From: a virus
Virus record (IMG/VR): IMGVR_UViG_3300047546_003518
Span: 62,001 to 126,000 of that record
Reading direction: 5' to 3' (one strand)
Length of the DNA: 64,000 nt
The notes beneath the pieces are model-generated. The model saw only the letters and a program-made list of their open reading frames with translations. It ran no database searches and was not told where the DNA came from. The stretch's first letter is position 1. Each line of letters opens with the position of its first letter. Of this stretch, positions 25,681-32,315 are shown piece after piece. A program made the translations under genes and the position numbers.

Positions 25681-26109
25681 TTATAATTTGCCTAGGATGT
25701 GAGAGCCGTGAACTCTAACTTGGATATGACCGTTATAATAGTCTAGTGATTCTAGTACTTTTCTGTCGAATTGTTCTTTTGCTTCTAGGTAGCTACAAGC
25801 GGATTTGCTTTTGCAAAAATGTAGAATTTCTCTGATAAAGTTGTCTTTGCCTAAGAGTTCTACATCTTTGCTTAGTTCAGGTGATGAGCCATAATATTCT
25901 TGCCAGTCGCTGTCAATTTTTGTTCGTATGCGTTTTTTCTTTTTGATACCATTTTTTTGTTTAACGACCCGATAAGTTGTCTTACTAAACTTAGCCAACT
26001 TTTTCCCAATGTACTTACGATTGTTTGTGATATTTGTTATCAAATACACAAATCCTACGCAATCTTCTGGTAGGGTGTTAACAACAGACTCTTGGTACAG
26101 CCATGTCAT
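25681..26109 (-). CDS. GIY-YIG endonuclease, free-standing
   Basis: A 142-residue protein with a GIY-YIG-type nuclease fold. VYL (21-23) takes the GIY position, followed by ITNITNNRKYIGKK with YIG at 33-35. A basic KKKKRIRTKIDSDWQEYYGSS segment and an ELLGKDNFIREIL...EAKEQFD block follow, as in phage homing-type nucleases. Such enzymes cut DNA site-specifically and often spread their own gene. No intron or split gene is seen here, so it would be free-standing. It starts at the ATG overlapping the previous stop (TAATG) and is the last gene of the early-type operon. It abuts the structured RNA candidate, which it faces convergently. Confidence 0.75.
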   Translation of the reverse strand: MTWLYQESVVNTLPEDCVGFVYLITNITNNRKYIGKKLAKFSKTTYRVVKQKNGIKKKKRIRTKIDSDWQEYYGSSPELSKDVELLGKDNFIREILHFCKSKSACSYLEAKEQFDRKVLESLDYYNGHIQVRVHGSHILGKL

Positions 26110-26294
26110 TACTTGGCCGCAAGAGCTTCTTTCTCCGCAGTGATCTCCTTGCGGCGTTCCTTGATGGCCTTGCTCATTTCCTGTAGTGCTTTACGAGCAC
26201 GAGCCGCACTGGCTTTTACGCCCTTGACAGCAAACTTTTCGTTTTCGGCCTTGTAGGCTTCAAATTGCTCGAGTAATGTTTCATGATTTGACAT
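26109..26294 (-). CDS. Small basic histone H1-like (Hc1-type) protein
   Basis: A 61-residue helical protein with the Lys/Arg/Ala-rich core VKGVKASAARARKALQEMSKAIKERRKEI. This is the pattern of Hc1-like proteins found in many T4-like environmental phages and in bacteria. It could coat or bend DNA, or accompany replication and recombination. An excellent AAGGAG lies before the ATG. It is placed directly after gp46, in the recombination operon, and overlaps the GIY-YIG start. Family naming rests on the pattern alone. Confidence 0.6.
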   Translation of the reverse strand: MSNHETLLEQFEAYKAENEKFAVKGVKASAARARKALQEMSKAIKERRKEITAEKEALAAK

Positions 26295-26305
26295 TAAATG
26301 TCTCC

Positions 26306-28084
26306 TTAGTTAATCTCATGTATTTGTGTATCTGTATCCAGCATGGTGAACCCATTTTGCTTAACAACGGACAAGACATTGTTGACTCTACTGGCCAATT
26401 CATCGCGATGACTGATTAAGAAGATATTGCGATTCATTTCTCGACCCATAGCTTTAAGTATAGCCATAGCGTTTTCGATTCCAATTTGGTCCATGCCCGA
26501 GTCTACTAGTTCGTCAATGAACAACAAGTTCATGGGTTCAGTAAAGCTTTCATACACATCTCTAAAACTCCAGCTCAGTGCTAGAATTAGTCGATTTCGT
26601 TCTCCACGACTCAGGTTATCAAAATCAAAGCTTTGACCCAACTGACTGATGTCAACTTCAAGGTCGCTTCTAAACGAAACCTGGTGTGGTAATTGTAACT
26701 TATCCAAGTAATAGCCTAGTCTATGATTCAAATAGGCTAAATTTTGCTCAATTATGCGTTTTCGGACAAATGAATCCTTGCTAGTAAGCAATTTGAGAAG
26801 AAAGTCTTGGTGCTCTAGCATTTTGGTTAACCGGTTAATCTCATCCCAGCTGATTTCTGCCAAAGCTGTATTTTTTAGTGTAGAGATCTGTTCCTGATAA
26901 GGATCTTGCTCAGCATCCTTGTTTAACAACTGCTGTCGCAGATTGTCTAAATGGTTCTTGTGTGCGGCAGCATCTTCAACTTCTAAATATTTGGTTTTTG
27001 GTCTTGCACCTAGATCGCCAATGGTCTTTACAGCAATATTGGCCTGTGCTAGATATCCGTGCTCTTCTTTTAGAGCCGCAATAGTTGAATCGATAGTTGC
27101 CTGCACGGATGCAGTCATTTTTTCATGCTGCTCATCATGAACATCTTGACCGCAACTGGGACAGCGATGTTCAAGAATCTCCGCCAAGCTTTTTTGCGAC
27201 AATGACAGAGTTTCTTGCAGTTTCTTTACACCGCTTTGTCTAGCAGCCAATTCTTTATTGGCTAACTTTAGGCGATTTTCGTTTTCCTTATAAAGAGCCA
27301 CAGCACGATGAGCCTCTAGTTCGGCTTCAATGTCTGTGGACTCAAGTTCCTCAATGACGCCGTTGAGTTCAGTCATGTCAGCAACTTTCTTAGAGGCCCA
27401 AGTACGACTTCTGCGCTCAAGATCATCAATGGTCGTTTGAATTCGACTGTTGCTTTCTTGCAAGGCTTTGATTTTTGCTTCTTCGTCTCTAATAGATTCC
27501 TTGCTAGACTTAATCTGTTCTCTTAGGATTTCTGCTTTTTCACTGAGCAAGGTGATGCCCAGGAGTTCTTCAATGATATCTCTTTGCTCATTAGCTCGCA
27601 AACTCAAAAAGGGCTGAGTATAGGTATTAAGAGCAACCAAGTGCTTGAACATTTCAGCACTCATGCCCACAACACGATCAATGGCTTCTTGTGTTACACG
27701 GTTTTCGCCTGCACCCTCATCGGTGCCTGCTTCATTGACTTCGTGGTCGTCGACAATAAAACGCAGTAGATTGGGCTTGCGACCACGCTCAATGATGTAC
27801 TTGTTGCCGTTCTTTTCAAACTCAACAGTGACCAGCATGTTTTTACCATTGGTCTTGTTAATTAAGTTTTCTTTGCGAATGTTTGTAAGTGCCGATCCAA
27901 AGATAGCATAACTTAGGGCGTTGACAATTGTGGTTTTGCCTACACCATTGCGAGCACCATCACCACCAAGGTCAAGGTTATTGCCTAGTACCAAGGTGAG
28001 ACCTTGCTGATTCATGCGTAGGGCCTGTGTTACATTGCCCACACTCATAAAGTTTTTAATTGTGAGATTTTTAAAAATAATCAA
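26306..28084 (-). CDS. 46: Recombination nuclease ATPase subunit gp46 (SbcC/Rad50-like)
   Basis: A 592-residue SMC-type ATPase. Walker A is GARNGVGKTT (residues 43-52). Two long coiled coils flank a zinc hook (HRCPSCGQDVH, near residue 315). The ABC signature is LSRGERNRL, Walker B is LLFIDELVDSGMD and the H-loop is LISHRDEL. With gp47 it forms the nuclease that resects DNA ends for recombination-dependent replication and degrades host DNA. The start is a TTG that overlaps the gp47 stop (TTGA), so translation depends on gp47. Length and motifs match the family. Confidence 0.95.
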   Translation of the reverse strand: MIIFKNLTIKNFMSVGNVTQALRMNQQGLTLVLGNNLDLGGDGARNGVGKTTIVNALSYAIFGSALTNIRKENLINKTNGKNMLVTVEFEKNGNKYIIERGRKPNLLRFIVDDHEVNEAGTDEGAGENRVTQEAIDRVVGMSAEMFKHLVALNTYTQPFLSLRANEQRDIIEELLGITLLSEKAEILREQIKSSKESIRDEEAKIKALQESNSRIQTTIDDLERRSRTWASKKVADMTELNGVIEELESTDIEAELEAHRAVALYKENENRLKLANKELAARQSGVKKLQETLSLSQKSLAEILEHRCPSCGQDVHDEQHEKMTASVQATIDSTIAALKEEHGYLAQANIAVKTIGDLGARPKTKYLEVEDAAAHKNHLDNLRQQLLNKDAEQDPYQEQISTLKNTALAEISWDEINRLTKMLEHQDFLLKLLTSKDSFVRKRIIEQNLAYLNHRLGYYLDKLQLPHQVSFRSDLEVDISQLGQSFDFDNLSRGERNRLILALSWSFRDVYESFTEPMNLLFIDELVDSGMDQIGIENAMAILKAMGREMNRNIFLISHRDELASRVNNVLSVVKQNGFTMLDTDTQIHEIN

Positions 28085-29103
28085 CGGGTAAGTCCTTGGT
28101 AAATCTGAGTCAACACTTGTCGATCAACCACATCTGAATCAATGGCTTGAATCTGATTAAGCACAATAGCATCTACGCTTTCAAACTGCAATTCGCCGCC
28201 AGTCCATTCGGTACTGTGTTCTTCTTTTTTGGTTGGAATAAGACTCAGCTCGCGCATGCCATAGGTACTAATCCACTGCTCTTTGATATAGGTAGCTTCT
28301 TCAAAGCTGATATCAACATCAATTGTAATGCGAGCAAATGTTTGTGTATCAAAGAGGCTTTCGTGTTTGTCAATGGCTTCTGTTAAAGTCAGCGTTCTAA
28401 ACTTAGGAGCACCAGGCCAATTACGAAAATCTGGTTGGCCGCCCCACTCTAAAAACATGCAACCGCGCTCATCGTCCCAAGCATCAGCATAGTTATGTGG
28501 GAAGCAATTGCCCATGTATATGACATTGCCTTTTTGCTGTCGTTTATGAAAGTGACCGCTAAACACTAATTCCTGATTAGGAAAGTGTGTGGCATTTAGG
28601 CCGCCGTGGTCGGGCATGTCTACCATGGCATTCATTTTAAAATGCGGTAGCTCAAAGTGTCCAAACACATAACGACTCTTAAGTCGCTTCATCTTTTCCC
28701 ACTCATCACCTACAAGCCAAGGCACAATGGTGATATCACCAATGGTGGTAATTTCATCAACCAGCTCAACATTGTCAAGGTGTTTGGCAAAAGGCAATGA
28801 GTTAATCTCTCGCTTTTCTCTATAAGCAAGATCGTGATTGCCCATGATCAAGTATACCTTTTCAAAGTTTTCAGAAAGGTACTTGATGTTTGATGAAGTG
28901 TAGTTTAGGGTACTGACATTGACCGCTGAACGATTGTTGTGCCAGTCGCCAAGAAAGAAGCAGGTTTCTGCTCCTTCGCGACGAGCCTCAGCGGTCATCC
29001 ATTTGATAAAATTTTCACAGTCGTCGTTATGGCTGCGACTGTTGTTTCGCAGACCAAAATGAATATCTGTGAAGCATACTGCTTTCTTAAAGGCTTGAGT
29101 CAT
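28081..29103 (-). CDS. 47: Recombination nuclease subunit gp47 (SbcD/Mre11-like)
   Basis: A 340-residue calcineurin-like phosphoesterase. Metal-site motifs are visible in order: FTDIHFGLRN (D13, H15), FLGDWHNNR, YLIMGNHDLA, and GHFHKRQQKG. The C-terminal region would cap the active site and bind gp46. The enzyme is an Mn2+-dependent exo/endonuclease working with gp46. The gene begins five bases after the DUF465 stop and ends overlapping gp46. Nothing is missing compared with the T4 protein (339 residues). Confidence 0.95.
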   Translation of the reverse strand: MTQAFKKAVCFTDIHFGLRNNSRSHNDDCENFIKWMTAEARREGAETCFFLGDWHNNRSAVNVSTLNYTSSNIKYLSENFEKVYLIMGNHDLAYREKREINSLPFAKHLDNVELVDEITTIGDITIVPWLVGDEWEKMKRLKSRYVFGHFELPHFKMNAMVDMPDHGGLNATHFPNQELVFSGHFHKRQQKGNVIYMGNCFPHNYADAWDDERGCMFLEWGGQPDFRNWPGAPKFRTLTLTEAIDKHESLFDTQTFARITIDVDISFEEATYIKEQWISTYGMRELSLIPTKKEEHSTEWTGGELQFESVDAIVLNQIQAIDSDVVDRQVLTQIYQGLTR

Positions 29104-29107
29104 TGGG

Positions 29108-29302
29108 TTAGTTTAACATTTCTTCAAGGCGTTGTCTACATCTTAATAGTTCATCTTTAATCTTTAGTTTCTTTTTACGAATTTGGCGAGCCTCAACCGA
29201 ATCATACTGATGTTGCTTTTCCATCTGTATGAGTTTTCGATCTAGGTGTTGATGTGATTCTTCAAGATGCCCAATGTGACTCTTGAGACTATCTGTGTGC
29301 AT
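29108..29302 (-). CDS. DUF465/YdcH-family small coiled-coil protein
   Basis: A 64-residue protein with the DUF465 pattern: HIGHLEESHQHLDRKLIQMEKQ, then IRKKKLKIKDELLRCRQRLEEML. It should form a helical hairpin or coiled coil. The family is widespread in proteobacteria and phages, with no settled function. It sits between the MazG-like enzyme and gp47 in the early-type operon. No catalytic residues are expected. Confidence 0.75.
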   Translation of the reverse strand: MHTDSLKSHIGHLEESHQHLDRKLIQMEKQHQYDSVEARQIRKKKLKIKDELLRCRQRLEEMLN

Positions 29303-29305
29303 GAG

Positions 29306-29674
29306 TTACCCCTTTAAAAATGCCTCCAATTTGGGAGGCTCCCAACCCTCGGGTTTAAGGACTTTACCGTCTTCTCTTTTACGAACCTTGCCAGTGTTTG
29401 GATCAATCTTAGCAAAGTTAGTACGCATAACTTCATTCCAGGCACCTTCACCATCGGCACCCAGACTGTGCAATGCACCAATGGTTACAACCAATATGTC
29501 AACCAGTGCATCTAGTTGTTCAACTTTATCTTCATCTCGAACTGCGGCAAATAACTCATTGACTTCTTCCTCAATGAGAACCGAATAAAGTTTGAATTGT
29601 TGCTTGTTGTAGAAGCCTGTGCTTTGATCACAGGCTTGCATAAAACGCTCTTGGTCAGTAAAAGGATTGGTCAT
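29306..29674 (-). CDS. MazG/PRA-PH-like nucleotide pyrophosphohydrolase
   Basis: A 122-residue all-helical enzyme with the MazG-type metal motif: LIEEEVNEL (E36, E37, E40) and, one helix later, DALVDILVV (D55, D59). The tail VRKREDGKVLKPEGWEPP is typical of phage members that resemble phosphoribosyl-ATP pyrophosphohydrolase. It would hydrolyse a (d)NTP or a related nucleotide to the monophosphate. In cyanophages such enzymes are thought to alter nucleotide or alarmone pools; the substrate here is unknown. Start and stop overlap neighbours (ATGA with gp55). Confidence 0.8.
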   Translation of the reverse strand: MTNPFTDQERFMQACDQSTGFYNKQQFKLYSVLIEEEVNELFAAVRDEDKVEQLDALVDILVVTIGALHSLGADGEGAWNEVMRTNFAKIDPNTGKVRKREDGKVLKPEGWEPPKLEAFLKG

Positions 29675-30663
29675 AGGCTAGGTTCCTTGTCGTCTATTTC
29701 AATCTTGGTTAATTCAATGTCTGCGTCTGGGTCAATGTCCATTGACTCAACGGTCTTGGCAATCATTTCTGCATCTTTGAGAGCATTGATTCTTTCAATC
29801 TCTGCATGATGTGCTTGAGAGCTCTCCATTTGTCGTGTCCAACTTGGCATCTGGCCTGAATCTTGCAGTAGGTCGTCACGAATGTCTCGCTGACGCTTTT
29901 CAATATTTAATACACGAGTAAAGCTGTTGGTCACCGCCGCAGTATAATAAGCAAATGGATTTTGACTCTTACCTTCGTCAAACTGAAGTGCAATTTGTGT
30001 TAGTTGGATCAACGCCTGGCCACGCATTTCGTCAACATAGCTATAGCCTCGCCAGTTGGCTCTAAAACTATAGCGTTCGCAGAGCTTGAGAAACATAGCA
30101 CCAAGCCTGTTGGTGATTTGTGCATGATCTGTTGAAAAGTGTCCAGTCTTTAAATCGCCTTTCCAGTGGCTCCGCAGTACTTCTCTCCAAGTGCCATCGT
30201 CATTGAGCACAAAATGTTTAAAAGGAGGAAAATTAACTTTGGATCTATGATCAGCAAGACTTTTTGGATTGTTCTTACGACCAGGTTCCAGTGGAATGTG
30301 TTCAAAGGTCATAAGCCTGATAACCAAATCAGATGTGGGTATTTTTTTAGGATTAACAACAAACTCGTCGGCCTTGGGTTTTGTGCTGGCTTTTCCGCCA
30401 GCAGCTTCCCATTGTGCCAATGCTGCCTTGTGTGCTTCGCTACTGAGTCTTGCGGCTCTTGCAGCCTTGGCTAAATTAACAGCACCCTCAGGGCAAGCCT
30501 TGGTTTTACGGTTATGAAAGCTTTTAAGGTCTGAGACAATGTAATCATATTGATGATACTCGGGTCCTGCGGACCAGCAATATCTCATTTTACTTTTATG
30601 GATTTCAGCAAGAATATCTTTGTTTTTTAGATATATGGTTTTTGTTTTTTCTTCTTCTAACAC
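29671..30663 (-). CDS. 55: Late-transcription sigma factor gp55-like
   Basis: A 330-residue protein whose C-terminal part carries the gp55 core: YSFRANWRGYSYVDEMRGQALIQLTQIALQFDEGKSQNPFAYYTAAVTNSFTRVLNIEKRQRD. This corresponds to sigma region 2, which recognises the late -10 box. T4 gp55 is about 185 residues; the extra N-terminal half, with a Lys/Ala-rich stretch, is an extension of unknown use. The start is GTG, with AAGGAG six bases before it. It heads the early-type operon behind a consensus sigma70-like promoter, consistent with being made before the late genes it activates. No gp33 co-activator is recognised in the window. Confidence 0.85.
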   Translation of the reverse strand: MLEEEKTKTIYLKNKDILAEIHKSKMRYCWSAGPEYHQYDYIVSDLKSFHNRKTKACPEGAVNLAKAARAARLSSEAHKAALAQWEAAGGKASTKPKADEFVVNPKKIPTSDLVIRLMTFEHIPLEPGRKNNPKSLADHRSKVNFPPFKHFVLNDDGTWREVLRSHWKGDLKTGHFSTDHAQITNRLGAMFLKLCERYSFRANWRGYSYVDEMRGQALIQLTQIALQFDEGKSQNPFAYYTAAVTNSFTRVLNIEKRQRDIRDDLLQDSGQMPSWTRQMESSQAHHAEIERINALKDAEMIAKTVESMDIDPDADIELTKIEIDDKEPSL

Positions 30664-30681
30664 AATAGTCTCCTTGCGTTA

Positions 30682-30710
30682 ATTGTAGCATTTGCACTGA
30701 CTGTTGTCAA
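30682..30710 (-). promoter_or_regulatory. Sigma70-type early promoter for the gp55-gp46 operon
   Basis: On the minus strand, TTGACA (30710-30705), a 17-base spacer and TACAAT (30687-30682). This is nearly the perfect housekeeping consensus, and no other site in the window looks as good. It should drive gp55, MazG-like, DUF465, gp47, gp46, Hc1-like and GIY-YIG early in infection. Confidence 0.8.
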
Positions 30711-30746
30711 TGGTTTTGGTGGTAAAGTATGTAGATAACTCAACCG

Positions 30747-30753
30747 GTAAATA
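30747..30753 (+). promoter_or_regulatory. Late box GTAAATA, 5 nt before ATG
   Basis: GTAAATA, a five-base spacer (GTCAT) and the ATG of the nucleotidyltransferase gene. No Shine-Dalgarno fits between. It lies back to back with the early promoter of gp55, about 37 bases away. Confidence 0.5.
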
Positions 30754-30758
30754 GTCAT

Positions 30759-31406
30759 ATGAAGATATCAGACCTTAGACCTAGAATAGTAGCGGTGTAC
30801 GCTGGACGCTTTCACCCCTTTCACATTGGACACACTGAAGTTTACCGCGAGCTAGCCGCAAAATTTGGTGCTGACAATACTTACATCGTTACCAGTGCCA
30901 AGGTTGAGCCGGAAAAGAGTCCTTTTGATTTTGCTGAAAAGATGTCAATGATGGTGGCCGCAGGCATTCCAGAATCACATATTGTACAAGAAATATCACC
31001 GTATTCGCCAGTGAATCTGATTGCCAAGCTTGGACTTGACCCTGACAAAGATATTTTGGTCTTTGGAGTTGGCAGCAAAGACATGGCTGAAGACCCAAGG
31101 TTTACATTCAAGCCGCTCAAGGATGGTACAGCATCATATCTTCAACCTTACAAAGAAAAGGGCCTGATGCCTCTTAACAGCGGCAAGAATGCAGACGGTA
31201 CTAGAGCTGGACATGGATATGTGATTCCAGTGAAAGATGTAAAATTTAAAGTTCTCGGCAAACAGGTCAACAGCGCCAGCGAAATTAGACAGATGTATAA
31301 AGATGCTAATGAAGAAGAGCGTTTAGCAATCTTAGCAGACCTTTACCCACAAAGCGGATCTGCTGTTCAACAACTCAAACGCATATTTGATGCAAGGCTA
31401 GCATAA
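30759..31406 (+). CDS. Nucleotidyltransferase (NMN/pantetheine adenylyltransferase-like)
   Basis: A 215-residue Rossmann-like nucleotidyltransferase. GRFHPFHIGH (residues 16-25) is the (T/H)xGH motif that binds the NTP phosphates. VNSASEIRQM near residue 170 takes the place of the C-terminal ISSTxxR motif. It would transfer AMP or CMP from an NTP to a phosphorylated substrate; NMN, making NAD+, is one option. Similar 'cytidylyltransferase' genes occur within the baseplate cluster of cyanophages. It is first in a + strand virion operon, with a late box placed so that the mRNA may be leaderless. Confidence 0.75.
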   Translation: MKISDLRPRIVAVYAGRFHPFHIGHTEVYRELAAKFGADNTYIVTSAKVEPEKSPFDFAEKMSMMVAAGIPESHIVQEISPYSPVNLIAKLGLDPDKDILVFGVGSKDMAEDPRFTFKPLKDGTASYLQPYKEKGLMPLNSGKNADGTRAGHGYVIPVKDVKFKVLGKQVNSASEIRQMYKDANEEERLAILADLYPQSGSAVQQLKRIFDARLA

Positions 31407-31407
31407 C

Positions 31408-32013
31408 ATGGCAATTTTAGGAAATAAAGTAGAACTATCTTTTGCGGCCTTGGGCAAAACTATCACATGGCCTGCAACGCCCAAAATTACCCAGGGCATC
31501 CAAGTAAACTATCAGACCTGGGAACTACAGCACACCAACTACCAGCCCAGCGCATTTGGTAATCGTGCCACACCTGAGATAGTTATTAGCGGACCTTGGT
31601 TTAGCAGAGATAGCACAGAAGCACAGGCTACGCTGGAAGCTATTCATACTTTAAGAACTGCTACCATGATGTACTATGGTAGAAATGATTCCAAACGAGG
31701 AACTCCGCCTCCAATTGGAAGATTTACGGCCTATGGTTTATACAACAAAGTGCCAGTGGTGGTAAAAAGTTTTCAATACGATTTCCCCAACGATGTTGAT
31801 TATGTTACTGCTGGCGGTCCTACTCAATCAGGTGGCAATCAGAGTGGAAACTCTCAAGCTGCCGCAGCCAGTGCCAATGACGCACAGGCCGTGCCAGTGC
31901 TGTTTGATATGTCTGTTACCTTGATAGTGCAAATGAATCCTATTGAAGTTGTTAAGAATTTTGAGCTAGATAAATTTAAATCAGGTTCGCTACTGGGTGA
32001 AGGATATATTTAA
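31408..32013 (+). CDS. Tail-tube cap / baseplate-tube junction protein (gp48/gp54-like)
   Basis: A 201-residue beta-rich protein. The segment TWPATPKITQGIQVNYQTWELQHTNYQPSAFGNRATPEIVISGPW followed by GTPPPIGRFTAYGLYNKVPVVVKSFQYDFPNDVDYV matches the C-terminal domain pattern of the T4 gp48/gp54 tube-initiator family, as I recall it from cyanophages. In T4 these proteins sit on the hub and start tube growth. The Gln/Asn/Ala-rich insert near residue 140 looks like a loop. It is shorter than T4 gp54 (320 residues). The gene lies between the nucleotidyltransferase and gp53 genes, with one-base gaps. Confidence 0.55.
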   Translation: MAILGNKVELSFAALGKTITWPATPKITQGIQVNYQTWELQHTNYQPSAFGNRATPEIVISGPWFSRDSTEAQATLEAIHTLRTATMMYYGRNDSKRGTPPPIGRFTAYGLYNKVPVVVKSFQYDFPNDVDYVTAGGPTQSGGNQSGNSQAAAASANDAQAVPVLFDMSVTLIVQMNPIEVVKNFELDKFKSGSLLGEGYI

Positions 32014-32015
32014 AA

Positions 32016-32315
32016 ATGGCAACTACTGGTTTAAATCAATATGCAAATACCAATATCAAAGACTTTTATCTTGATATTGCAAATTTGCCAACAGCACAAA
32101 GTTTATTGCAAGGCAAGATTCCAGAGTTTGTAACTGTGGCGCCTAAGTTTCAATATAGGCTGGATCTGTTAAGCTACGACCTTTATGGATCTAGTGCATT
32201 TTGGTGGGTAATTTTATTACTAAACAGAAACCAGTTAAAAGATCCAGTGAGAGACTTAAAAACAGGAATGATACTGCGAGTACTTGCTCCTAAAGACATA
32301 CAGGGAGTTCGCTAA
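32016..32315 (+). CDS. 53: Baseplate wedge protein gp53-like
   Basis: A 99-residue protein with the gp53 core: FQYRLDLLSYDLYGSSAFWWVILLLNRNQLKDPVRDLKTGMILRV. This LysM-like module is typical of gp53 wedge proteins. T4 gp53 is 196 residues and joins neighbouring wedges around the hub; the short form is usual for environmental relatives. Its stop overlaps the next ATG (TAATG). The place between the tube-cap and hub genes supports the call. Confidence 0.8.
   Translation: MATTGLNQYANTNIKDFYLDIANLPTAQSLLQGKIPEFVTVAPKFQYRLDLLSYDLYGSSAFWWVILLLNRNQLKDPVRDLKTGMILRVLAPKDIQGVR

Noticed and set aside
25499-25702. Open frame of 67 residues in the non-coding region
   Set aside because: No Shine-Dalgarno, atypical composition, and it runs across several perfect hairpins into the GIY-YIG gene on the other strand. 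Structure explains the sequence better.
25261-26109. Group I intron with GIY-YIG endonuclease
   Set aside because: The nuclease is on the opposite strand from the favoured RNA strand, no split host gene flanks it, and no P/Q/R/S core elements are recognised.
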